64,000 nucleotides of DNA from Ailanthus altissimus (lineage: Eukaryota > Streptophyta > Magnoliopsida > Sapindales > Simaroubaceae), in the NCBI GenBank assembly GCA_946807835.1, contig OX327706.1, forward strand, positions 24,417,001-24,481,000. Reading direction: 5' to 3'. The translations under genes and the position numbers were made by a program. Shown in pieces: positions 24,984-35,898 of this stretch (position 1 is the first letter of the stretch; each line of letters starts with the position of its first letter). Below the pieces are notes generated by a model that did not search any database, was not told the origin of the DNA, and saw only the letters and a list, made by a program, of their open reading frames with translations.

Positions 24984-26447
24984 TGTAATACACGTGTTGT
25001 ATATATATAAAGTTTAGTGGCAAAAAAAAAAAAAAAAAAAAAAGAAAAGAGGAGAAATTAAAGCGGTGGGTTTGTTGTATATATATATATATGTTCTGTT
25101 TTGCTTCGTTGAAAAGAAGCAACCGAAACCGAGAAAAGAAGAAGCAAAAGCCGGAAGGGAAAAGAGAAAAAAGAGAGAAAAGAAAGAAAAGAAAGAAAGG
25201 AAAAAGAAAAAGAAAGGGAAAGGAAGAAAAAAAAAATAAAAAAGAAGAGAGAAACTGAGAAGAAAAAAGAAGAAAAAGAGAAAGAAAAAGAAAAAGAAAA
25301 AGAAGGAAAAGAAAAGAAAAAGAAAGAAAATAGGAAATTTTAGGAAATTAGTTGGGTAGTCAGAATTATACCCAGTGGTTTAGCGAGTAATAGTTTTACG
25401 ATATTAGAATATTTAGATTTTAATATTTATAATACATATCGGTACTAATGATGTATTTTTACACCCTATGATATAGGTGGTGTGCCGATAGTGAGTAGAT
25501 CTCATAATCCAGACCCAGTTCAGGATTAGCGCACTTTTGTGAGTGGATAACTATATATATTTTATATATTTTTAATACAGCCAATTATGATTTAATTACG
25601 CGTTATCAGATTTAGTTATGATTTATTTTAGACAGAAAAATATTTATACTATTTAGTATATTTAGAAATGTTTTAGAATTTATTATAATACAGTTTATAA
25701 TTATGTTCAGTACAGAAATAATTATTTCAGAATAATTATGGTCACAATATTATATTATAGTAGTTTTTGAACCACCATATGCGTACCCTCCCCTTTAATG
25801 TAGTTGCTCTGCGCATGCGTTAAACCAGTTTAGTTTGCTCTGCCCAAACGATGCACCATTCCGCCGGGTTAGACCAGCTTAGATCCCCCGCTCTGCCTGT
25901 GCGTGAGTTACTCCGCCAGGTTAGACCAGATTTTCCCCGGGTACAAGTTTGGTGTGGTTTTCAGTATATATATATATATAGTACATGTTTCCAGAGCTAT
26001 GTTACGTATATTCAGCACAGATTTTATGACAGTTCATACTTTCAGTACAAGTTTATTGATTACTCAGTATACAGTTTTATGATTATTTTATCATACAGAT
26101 TTATACGTGTACAATACATATAAAGTTTATGATATTTTCAGATTATGTTCACTCACTGAGCCACAAGCTCACCATTTTTCCTATTTTTCCTATTTTTCCC
26201 AGGTTGTCACAGGAATTTGTGCGGTGTGATACAGTCATCACATTTTGAGGTTAGCCAACGTGCATAGCTACATAAGAGTTTTAGTCTGTGTATTTGTATA
26301 TGTTTTGTATAGTGGAGTATATGTGTACACTTTTTGTTGAGGCAGGTAGCCTCATTGTATTATATGTATGAGTAAAGAGTATGTTAGTCACATGTCATCT
26401 CAGGATCTGCCTCGATTCTCGAAGAGGGCTCGGGTTGGGTCCTGTCA
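24984..26447 (+). repeat. 5' LTR of element D
   Basis: 1464 bp, TGTAATACACG to GGGTCCTGTCA. It includes a long purine tract of GAAA/GAAAA units (about 25022-25336) and short TA repeats near 25078 and 25967. It matches the 3' LTR (31405-32018 plus 41954-42781) nearly base for base outside the purine tract, where length differs. ORFs in it are shared with the other LTR and are not genes. Confidence 0.88.
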
Positions 26448-26450
26448 GTT

Positions 26451-26462
26451 TGGTATCAGAGC
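26451..26462 (+). other. Primer binding site of element D
   Basis: TGGTATCAGAGC, an exact tRNA-Met-type primer site, starts three bases after the 5' LTR. Confidence 0.88.
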
Positions 26463-26549
26463 ATGGTTGTTAGATTCTGTAGACTAGTACATGATACATG
26501 CATATTAGAGATGTCATTAATGAATTGTTGCATTTTATAGATTTTCATT

Positions 26550-27950
26550 ATGCGTTCACGTGGCCGACCTCGCACGAAACTTGTGGCTGAACTGGGAGCT
26601 CCTTTAGTATCAGATAGAAGGGAGGAATCTATTAGAGAGGAAGTAGCTGAGTCAGTTCCCCCTGTACCCATACCTCAAACTTAGCCTGATCCTATTGTAG
26701 AGGAGATGCACCCTCAGCCAATACCACAACCTGTGACACAGCCTACACAGGGACAGCCTGATAGACCTGCTTTAGAGCAATCCATAGATAGACTGGCTCA
26801 ATTAGTTACAGTTGCAGTAGAGAGACAAACACAGGGACCACCCAAGAGAGAGAATACAATAGAGCGTGTTCGTAGTTTGGGGGCAGAGAATTTTTCAGGC
26901 ACTACAGAGCCAGCTGATGCAGAGTCATGGTTGACTAGAGTAGAACGGATATTTGATGTTATGAGATGTACTGATGACGAGAGGGTTTCCTTTGCTACAT
27001 TTTTACTTGAAGGTGGGGCATACCACTGGTGGAGATCAGTATCACGTAGATATGGAGGGGTGATTAGTTGGGCTGATTTTTGTAAAGAATTTAATGTCAA
27101 ATTCTTTCCTATGGTTTACCAAGACATCCAAGCTAGTAAGTTCTTTGAGCTAGAACAGGGATTGATGACAGTAGAGGAGTACGAGAACCGTTTTATAGAG
27201 TTATCAAGGTTCGCTTCTTATGCAATACAGAATGAGAGGGATAAATGTAAGAGGTTTGAACAGGGCCTTAGAGGCAATATCAGGACAACAATTACAGCTA
27301 TGGGGCACATTGATTTCAGTGAGTTGGTAGGGGCTGCAATGAGAGTTGAGAGAAGCCTAGTAGAGGCACATAGAGCCCAGTCATTCAAGCAGAGACCAGG
27401 CCATAGTTGGTCAGTTGGTGGATCAAGTAGCAGTAGAGCATCTGGAGGAGAGATATCCCATGCAAGGTATTCTGGTAGACAACAGTATGGTCAGAGCCCT
27501 ATGCTATCAGGAGGACAGAGACAGAGTTCTAGTCAGAGTATATTGCCTCTATCTGTTGGAAGCAACATAGGGAGTCAGAGGCCCCAAGGTGGTAGCCAGT
27601 TAAGTAGTAGTGCAAGCATAAGAAGGTACCCTCAGTGTTCCATGTGTGGGAGGAGTCATGAGGGACAGTGTCTGAGAGGTTTTAGAGGTTGCTACCATTG
27701 CGGACAAGCTGGACATTTGAGGAGAGATTGCCCTCATCTTCTTCAGAGTAGCAACTTAGTACAGAGTACAGCTTCTCAGGGTTTTCAAGGTGGCAGTGGC
27801 AATATTCAGAGACCTGGAGGATCTCAGACAGGAGAGCCTATCTCTAGTACTGATGTACAACCTGGAGCTTTAGGAGTTAGTAGAGATCCACAGAGGGGTC
27901 AACCAGGTCGACCTCGTAGCCAGGCACGTGTATTTGCTTTAACTCAGTAA
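26550..27950 (+). pseudogene. Gag of element D
   Basis: The frame starts at ATG 26550 (MRSRGRPR), has one stop at 26682-26684 (TAG, probably from CAG), and then runs open to 27947. The main part has the plant gypsy gag core (AESWLTRVERIFDVM, YHWWRSV, EFNVKFFP, MTVEEYENRF) at about residues 75-215 counted from 26706. A Ser/Gln-rich linker and a CCHC knuckle CYHCGQAGHLRRDC follow at about 329-342. The TAA at 27948, probably from CAA, cuts gag from pol; relatives of this lineage have one continuous polyprotein. The ATG at 26706 could give a 414-residue capsid protein. Confidence 0.8.
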
Positions 27951-30900
27951 GAGGCACAAGCTACCCCAGATGTTGTTACAGGTATGCTGACTATTTTTGG
28001 CTGAGAGGCCTATATTTTAATTGATCCGGGCTCTACGCATTCTTTTATTTCCCTTATCTTTGCTGTGCATGCGGATGAAATGTTAAAACCCCTAGATTGT
28101 AATTTGGTGGTAGCCACACCGGTTAGAGAATCATTATTGGTTGAGAATGTATTTCGGGGTTGTGTTATCAAAGTGGGTAGTAGTGAGATGGTAGCAGATT
28201 TAATTCCTCTTGCTATACATGATTTTGATGCAATACTTGGGATGGATTAGTTAGCTAATCACCATGCTACTATAGACTGTTTCCGAAAAAAGGTTATATT
28301 CAGAAGACATAGAGAGCCTGATATTATTTTTTGTGGAGAGCGACGAGTTCTTCCATCCTGTGTTATATCTGCTATAACGGTTAAACGGTTGCTCAGAAAA
28401 CAATGTCCAGCTTATTTGGCACATGTTATTGATACCAGAGTCAGTGGGGCTAAATTAGAAGATATTTCGGTGGTCAGAGATTTTTCAGATGTATTTCCTG
28501 AAGATCTTCCAGGCTTACCACCAGATAGAGAGATTGATTTTGGTATTGATTTGGTTCCAGACACAACTCCTATCTCCAAAGCACCATACAGAATGGCCCC
28601 CTCAGAGTTAAAAGAATGAAGACTCAGTTACAAGAATTGGTAGATAAGGGTTTCATCAGACCTAGTGTATCACCATGGGGAGCACCAATATTGTTTGTTA
28701 AAAAGAAGGATGGAACTTTGAGACTATGTATTGATTATCGGGAGTTTAATAAAGTCACTATACGCAACAAGTATCCACTCCCTCACATTGATGATTTATT
28801 TGATCAGTTACAGGGTGCAAAGATTTTCTCAAAGATCGATCTACGATCAAGGTATCATCAGTTAAAGATCAGAGATACTGATGTGGCTAAGACTGCTTTC
28901 AGAACTCGATATGGGCATTATGAGTTTTTAGTAATGCCATTTGGGTTAACTAATGCTCCAGCTGCATTCATGGACCTTATGAATAGGGTATTCGTCCCTA
29001 TCTTGATCGATTTGTTATAGTTTTTATTGATGATATTCTTGTGTATTCACGGAGTACAGAGAAGCATGTAGAGCATTTGAAGATAGTGCTACAGATTTTG
29101 AGAAATAAACAGTTATATGCCAAGTTCAGCAAATGTCAGTTTTGGCTAGATAAAGTTGCATTTCTCGGCCATGTGATCTCAGCAGATGGAATTTATATGG
29201 ATCCTCAGAAAATTGAAGCTGTAGTAAATTGGGAGCAACCAGCTAGTGTGACAGAAATTAAAAGTTTTCTCGGTCTAGCAGGTTATTATCGAAGATTTGT
29301 TAAAGACTTTTCTAAAATTGCTGCACCAATTACAAAGTTGACCAGAAAAAATGTAAAGTTTGTGTGGACTGATGAATGTGAAGATAGCTTCCAAGAGCTT
29401 AAAAAGAGATTGACTTCAACTCCTGTTCTCACTCTTCCATCTGGAACTGAAGGATTTATAATTTACAGTGATGCTTCTAGACAGGGGTTAGGTTGTGTGT
29501 TGATACAGCATGGTAAGGTGATAGCTTATGCTTCTAGGCAGCTTAAGAAGCATGAGTTGAATTATCCAACTCATGATTTAGAATTAGCAGCAGTAGTATT
29601 CGCCTTGAAGATTTGGAAACATTATCTATATGGTGTTACATGTCAAATCTTCACTGATCACAAAAGTTTGAAGTATTTGTTCACACAGAAAGATTTGAAT
29701 CTGAGACAATGGAGATGGTTAGAGTTAATAAAAAATTATGACTGTACGATTGACTATCATCCAGGTAAGGCGAATGTGGTAGCAGATGCACTCAGCAGGA
29801 AGTCTTCTAGCTCTATTGCTTATTTGAGAGTGACTTATCTTCCATTGTTAGTTGAATTAAGATCTATGGGGGTTGAATTATCTGTAGCCAAATCTGGAGT
29901 CCTTCTAGCACATTTTCAAGTTAGGCCTATGTTGATTGATCAGATTCGAGAGATACAAGATCAGGATCCTAATTTAGTTAAACTTAAGCAAGAAGTAAAG
30001 AATGGAATGCGAACTGATTTAACATTGAAAGCTGATGGGACATTAGTTATGGGTAACAGGCTTTGTGTTCCGAATAACTCAGAGTTAAAGAAGCAGATTT
30101 TAGAAGAGGCTCACAGCTCAGCTTATGCTATGCATCCTGGTAGCACTAAAATGTATCGTACTCTGAGAGAACATTACTGGTGGCAAGGTATGAAAAGAGA
30201 GATTGTAGAGTTTGTATCTCACTGCCTGATTTGTCAGCAGGTTAAGGCAGAACATCAGAGGCCAGCAGGATTATCTCAACCACTTCCAGTTCCTGAATGG
30301 AAGTGGGAACATATCACCATGGACTTTGTTGTTGGGCTTCCTCGAACTCAAAGGGGTCATGATAGTGTTTGGGTGATTGTTGATCGACTCACAAAGTCTG
30401 CTCATTTCCTGCCTTATAAGATTTCATACTCATTAGATAGGCTAGCTAATTTGTATGTGAGTGAGATTGTACGGTTACATGGGGCTCCAGTGTCCATCAT
30501 ATCAGATAGACACCCTCGATTCACTTCTAGATTCTGGCATAGCTTACAGAAGGCCTTAGGCACTAAGCTAAACTTTAGTACAGCTTTTCATCCTCAGACA
30601 GATGGGCAGTCGGAGAGAACTATACAGATTTTAGAGGATATGCTCAGAGCTTGTATGTTGCAGCTTAAGGGTAATTGGGATGATTATTTACCATTGATGG
30701 AGTTTGCATATAATAATAGTTATCAGTCTAGCATTCAGATGGCGCCGTATGAGGCTTTATACGGAAGAAAATGCAGAACTCTGATTTGTTGGGATGAAGT
30801 TGGAGAAAGAAAATTGTTGGGTCCAGAGATTATTCAAGCCACTAGTGAGAAGATCAGTATTATCAGAGACAGACTCAAGGCAGCTCAAGATAGACAGAAG

Positions 30901-31392
30901 AGTTATGCAGATAAACGCTGTAGACAGCTAGAGTTTGCAGTAGGAGACAGAGTCTTTTTACGGATCTCACCATGGAAGGGTGTGCTTCGTTTTGGGAAAC
31001 AGGGAAAACTAAGTCCTAGATATATTGGGCCATATGAGATTCTAGAAAGGGTTGGTGTGGTTGCGTACCGCTTAGCATTACCACCTGAGTTGTCACGCAT
31101 TCATGATGTATTTCATGTTTCTATGTTGCGGAAGTATATACCTGACCCTTCTCACATTCTAGATACTCGGCCAGTTCAGTTGAGGACAGACTTGACTTAT
31201 GATGAGGAACCTGTTCAGATAATGGATTATCGCCAACAAGTACTACGTAATAAGACTATACCACTAATTAAAGTCCTATGGAGGAATCATGCAGTGGAAG
31301 AGGCTACATGGGAGCGAGAGGATCATATGAGAGTTCAGTATCCTCATTTGTTTCAGAGAGATATACGAATTTCGAGGACGAAATTTTTATAA
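27951..31392 (+). pseudogene. Pol of element D: protease, reverse transcriptase, RNase H, integrase, chromodomain
   Basis: The protease region (LIDPGSTHSFIS near 28017) has in-frame stops at 28002 (TGA) and 28248 (TAG). One-base deletions near 28616 and about 28990 shift the frame within reverse transcriptase. The [22 protein letters not shown] and IDDILVYS blocks are otherwise intact, with both catalytic Asp. The final open frame 29041-31392 holds the end of reverse transcriptase, RNase H ([13 protein letters not shown]), the integrase zinc finger ([14 protein letters not shown], then CLICQQ), the catalytic residues in TMDF, SDRHPRF and QSERT, and a C-terminal chromodomain-like segment ([15 protein letters not shown]). 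The lesions make the polyprotein inactive. Confidence 0.85.
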
Positions 31393-31404
31393 GGGGGGAG
31401 GAAT
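31391..31404 (+). other. Polypurine tract of element D
   Basis: AAGGGGGGAGGAAT lies directly before the TG of the 3' LTR and overlaps the last base pair of the pol stop codon. Confidence 0.85.
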
Positions 31405-32023
31405 TGTAATACACGTGTTGTATATATATAAAGTTTAGTGGCAAAAAAAAAAAAAAAAAAAAGAGGAGAAATTGAAGCGGTGGGTTTGTTGTATATATAT
31501 ATATATGTTCTGTTTTGCTTCGTTGAAAAGAAGCAACCGAAACCGAGAGAAGAAGAAGCAAAAGCCGGAAGGGAAAAGAGAAAAAAGAGAGAAAAGAAAG
31601 AAAGGGAAAAGAAAAAGAAAGGGAAAGGAAGAAAAAAAAATAGAAAATAAGAGAGAAACCAAGAAGAAAGAAGAAGAAAAAGAGAAAGAGAAAGAAAAAG
31701 AAAAAGAAGGAAAAGAAAAGAAAAAGAAAGAAAATAGGAAATTTTAGGAAATTAGTTGGGTAGTCAGAATTATACCCAGTAGTTTAGCGAGTAATAGTTT
31801 TACGATATTAGAATATTTAGATTTTAATATTTATAATACATATCGGTACTAATGATGTATTTTTACACCCTATGATATAGGAGGTGTGCCGATAGCGAGT
31901 AGATCTCAGAATCCAGACCCAGCTTAGGATTAGCGCACTTTTGTGAGTGGATAACTATATATATTTTATATGTTTTTAATACAGCCAATTATGATTTAAT
32001 TACGCGTTATCAGATTTAGTTAT

Positions 32024-33579
32024 TGTTTACGCTCAAAATATAACGCGGCTATCGCAGTATAGATTGAGGTGTCGATCCCACGAGGAAGCTCTTGGCAAAA
32101 TAGGTTAGTGAAGTAAAATATTAAAGCAGTAGCAAAGGGTTAATTGATTTAAACGGATGAGATAGAATTGTCTATGAATTGAGGAAAATGTCTTATGATG
32201 ATTTAAGCAAGGCTTTGAGAATCACAATTATGCTTTATAAATCTACTCTATACTTTGATTCGATATTTATAACTCAACTGAAAGTTTCACATCCCAAACA
32301 ATCAATCGGAAGGTATGTAATATATAGCACATTTGATAACACATGTATTTGATTTAGTTAAACTCTTTGCAAGCATTAACACACATCATGTTATTTATAC
32401 AAGTTATCTAAGATCGACAATATATCATTTTGACAATATTGCAGTAAAAGATTAACTTGAATATCAAACATTTATTGCCCTTACATGTTATCTAAGATCG
32501 ACAATATATCAAATTGACAATACTGCAGTAAAAGATTAACATATAAAACAATGTAACCAGTAACAATTATAAATCAACATGAATCACATAAGAAAAGCAT
32601 GACTGAACATATATGAGACATGAGAATTATAACCTCTGGATTATAGAAAATAAAATAGATAAGAGTTTAATCAAAACCAAACTTACAACATTTATAGCTT
32701 TTGACACCGAATCAAAGCATGGAAGTAGATTTACTACACATAAAAGTTCATCTCTTAGCCTTGCTAGGAACTCTAGCCTAAATTACAATACATATTAATG
32801 AGAATAAAAGAAGAGAGAAATTTTTCTATTAAAAACGTCCTAAGGGTCTCCTTATATAGGCAATGAATGGACATATGTCATGGATGACATCAATCTTCAA
32901 TAATTTTAAGCCAATAACTCGTGTATCCACTTGCAGCACATTTTTGATAATGTAAATGATCAATTCAGCTTCTGCAGCCGACATGAAAGTTGTAGAATTT
33001 TGACTCTTCTTTCCATAGGCACTGATTTCATGCAAATTGGATGAGTATCCAATGAGATATGAGCAAAATTCCAAAGATACATCAGAATTCGGCCAACAAC
33101 CATTTTACCCACTTGCAATGCGATTTGGTCCATGATAACGGCTGATTTGGACTTTACCATAAACATACGAGTTGTTGATAGTAAAGTCAGTAATTCACAG
33201 CTTCAAGAATTATACCAATTGAGTACGTATTTTGTGAGATACGATCCAAATACGTGAATTGGGTCAAGCTGGGCAAGAGTTGTAGTCCGATTCTGTTGTA
33301 TCTCAATTTTTGGCCCATAACATGTTGGATTTGAATTTTCCACTATTCTTCAAATTTGTGTAAGATTGAGTCATGTTGCACCAGGTTCAAGAATTTCTTC
33401 ATTTCGATTTCTACATTGAGAGTTATGTCCAGTTTACCTAAACCTGTCCAAATAACATTCATTAATCACAATTTAAGGAGAACACTTTATTTCAAGCTAA
33501 AAATACAGAAAACACTAAAATTAGTGACATTAAATGGTGATTGAATCTCTTAACAACATGCATTTTCATGTGTTCATCA
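32024..33579 (-). repeat. 3' LTR of element E
   Basis: 1556 bp, identical in length to the LTR at 40393-41948. The visible differences are G versus A near 32046/40415 and A versus G near 33243/41612. The small ORFs in it (for example 32829-33074 and 33356-33544) recur in the other LTR and show no known domain. A minus-strand TATATAA box is at 32852-32858. Confidence 0.92.
32403..32540. repeat. Direct repeat, 84-bp period, within the LTR of element E
   Basis: A roughly 54-bp block beginning GTTATCTAAGATCGACAATA occurs at 32403 and again at 32487, with a 30-bp spacer. Both copies end in GCAGTAAAAGATTAAC. The same pair is present in the other LTR at 40772 and 40856. Such doublets in the U3 part of an LTR can act as enhancer repeats, but this is inference. 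Confidence 0.8.
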
Positions 33580-33592
33580 CAGCCCCCAACCA
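33580..33592 (-). other. Polypurine tract of element E
   Basis: On the minus strand GGTTGGGGGCTG directly precedes the TG start of the 3' LTR. It is the position and composition expected of the plus-strand primer. Confidence 0.7.
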
Positions 33593-34762
33593 GCTTATTG
33601 CTAGTCTCTAGCAATTCAAGCGTAAATAGAATATGCAAAACTACCTAAGCATTTCAATCAAAACGTTAGTTCGAGATCACTGTTGCTATCATGGTTTTTT
33701 CAATTACAACTTCCGTAATTTGTATGTGTGTGAACTAAGCCATAACCATCTAACCACAAACCACAATAGATATAGCCTTGAGAATTTCTCCAAGTAAAAG
33801 CCTCAACTCCATATCCTCACAGGTGTATGACTGTTTAAAAGGTTAGGACTTCTCTTATGGAGTTGGAAAACAGTTAAGCACTCAAGAAAAAGTCAATTTT
33901 AAGGACAGACATATAAACTAACATTGATCCGAAGATAGGAAAATTATTTGTTTAAAAATCAATTATTCATATCATACGCCAACTTTAGAACTTTAATTGG
34001 CTTGTAAGAATAATACAATTATAACTTGGTGAGAAAACTGTTTTACAAGGTATTTGTCTTCTAAAATTGAATGAAGACTTTATTAAACTGAATTGCTTCT
34101 TTTTTTTTTTTTCTTGTTTTTGGTACTTTTATGTGTATTTTTTTTTTTTTTTTGAAGAATACAAGGAAGCATTATAAAGGTTTCTCACCAAATTATATTA
34201 TGCATAAATGTAACCAACTTATCCCTTAATTCAAATAATATCATTCTAAACAAAAATTAACCAATTCAAAGGATCAATGAAGGTTCATAAGCTGTTTTCT
34301 CAACCTTTCCACTTACTCACAAAAGATATGCGAGATTAGAAAAATATATACTTAAACATGAGAATTCTCTTGGCTATATAAATTGAATCATCCATCTTAC
34401 CACAAGGCTTAGCATTGTGCTCAAAAATATTTTGGAAGTCATTCTTTAGTAACCTAGATAGAAACAGTGACTCAACCTAAACAATTCTGAAATCATACTT
34501 AGGCAGAAAAGCAAATTCCTTTATACAAGAATTACCAAAACTACAAGCAGTAAACGACAATGTATGAAATATAAAACAAAATAACAAAAAGTTAGTTAAA
34601 ATGCATTTCAAAAGTTAGTACTAAAACTCCTTACTCTGCCATTCTAATTTGACCTAGAATGCGTCTCAAGAGTTCAAGAATGAACTCTTTACTCTGCCAT
34701 TTTAATCAAATGTCGGACCACAATTTTTTTTTTTTTTTGCAAAATGCAACGTATGTCTACTA

Positions 34763-34800
34763 TCCTCCCCCCAAACCAGATGAAACATTGTCCTCAATGT
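34763..34800 (-). other. Internal polypurine-like motif after the LOG gene
   Basis: The minus strand reads ACATTGAGGACAATGTTTCA followed by a short spacer and TTTGGGGGGAGGATA. This pairing of an ACATTGAGGACAATGT palindrome with a G-rich tract is familiar downstream of pol in Athila/Tat-like elements. Here it comes after the LOG gene and about 1.2 kb before the 3' LTR. The ACATTG and CAATGT parts can base pair. It may be a second plus-strand primer or an RNA processing site. Confidence 0.5.
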
Positions 34801-34935
34801 TTAAATAGAAAGAGATAAAGTATAGGAGACATTACCTGAAACGCCAGTTATTTGAAAGAAACAAACCTGAGAGACACTTAAGCAAATATAAACTAAAATG
34901 ATGGTACTGATAAATAAATAAATAAAAAGAAAAAT

Positions 34936-35583
34936 TTACAAACGGAGTGTCAGATCCAATTTTCGCTTGTTAAGGCCCACTGACCAATCGATCCGAGTTA
35001 TTGCTGGGTCAGGTTCATAGGTAACTGTCTGTAATTTGTTAATCAATTCATCCGCCTCAGTAGCAGAAACCAGGATCTGTCGCGCCGAATGTGAAATAAA
35101 ATTCTGTTCCACAGCTTGATCAAGAAAACAAAGTAAGCAATCAAAATAGTTATTAACATTCAACAAACCTATGGGTTTTCGGTGGATATTCAGTTGGGCC
35201 CAAGAGACAATTTGAAAAATTTCTTCCAAGGTACCAAAACCACCTGGTAAAGCAATAAAAGCGTCTGCATTGCAAAGCATTCTGGCTATACGTTCATGGA
35301 TGGATGAGACTTGTAATTCTTCCCCTATTGTTTTCCCGGTCAGGTTTCCCACGGCCAAAGCTGTAGGAATAATACCTAAAACTTGACTTCCTCCTAAATG
35401 TGCAGCTGTTGACACACACCCCATTAGCCCAAGGCTATCTCCTCCATAAATCAAATGAATTTTTCTTGCAGCTAATGTTTTTCCTAGATTGTTTGCTGCT
35501 TCTACGAACACTTTACTCTCCCCAGGACTAGATCCACAAAATACACATATATTTCGAAATTGTCGAACTTGGGTTTCCTCCAT
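34936..35583 (-). CDS. LOG-like: LOG-family cytokinin riboside 5'-monophosphate phosphoribohydrolase, carried in element E
   Basis: An intact intronless frame of 215 residues from the ATG at 35583; an in-frame ATG at 35652 would add 23 residues with no family similarity. The family begins as here with ICVFCGSSPG. The nucleotide-binding loop reads YGGDSLGLMG, where most members have three Gly in a row, so one Gly is Asp. The catalytic signature PGGFGTLEE and the Arg in HERIARM upstream of it are intact, then SWAQLNIHRKPIGLLNV. The C-terminus is basic (KRKLDLTLRL). LOG enzymes release active cytokinin bases from nucleotides in the cytosol. Host LOG genes usually have several introns; their absence, the sense orientation and the position between the element's LTRs point to capture through an RNA intermediate. 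Whether it is translated as a downstream frame is unknown. Confidence 0.88.
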   Translation of the reverse strand: MEETQVRQFRNICVFCGSSPGESKVFVEAANNLGKTLAARKIHLIYGGDSLGLMGCVSTAAHLGGSQVLGIIPTALAVGNLTGKTIGEELQVSSIHERIARMLCNADAFIALPGGFGTLEEIFQIVSWAQLNIHRKPIGLLNVNNYFDCLLCFLDQAVEQNFISHSARQILVSATEADELINKLQTVTYEPDPAITRIDWSVGLNKRKLDLTLRL

Positions 35584-35898
35584 ATCTACTCTCACCTTTA
35601 TCTCAATATATGAAAATGAAGAAACTGAGGTGCTGTATTTATAGAGTGCCAAATGATAACAATGATTATGGTAACCCGACAGTTTGTCAAAAGAGAGTTA
35701 AAAATAAAACACAAAAATTTAAACATAATGACCCACATGCATTATTGAACAAAAAGATTTGAATTTAAGACATCTACATGAGTAGCCCTACTATTCATAA
35801 AATAAAGGTTGAAATTAAAACACATGTATTTACAAGTAGTTGTGATTGTGGCTCACATCTTCCTCTGGTTTTACGTCCAGTAACGGCTTAAACGCCCT

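Noticed and set aside
25851..26123. A 90-codon ORF also found at 42185-42457
   Set aside because: It is part of the LTR of element D; duplication comes from the LTRs. The AT-rich tail of the frame is not protein-like.
31435..31747. Lys/Glu-rich and Phe/Leu-rich ORFs on both strands
   Set aside because: These are translations of the GAAA purine tract in the LTR of D and are low-complexity artefacts.
32829..33544. ORFs of 62-81 codons repeated exactly at 41198-41913
   Set aside because: They lie inside the two LTRs of element E, so their repetition is explained by the LTR pair. No domain or codon pattern supports them as genes.
35584..35652. Upstream ATG giving a 23-residue N-terminal extension of the LOG protein
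   Set aside because: The extension has no family similarity, and the family start pattern fits the ATG at 35583. A transit peptide cannot be excluded but the composition is weak for one.
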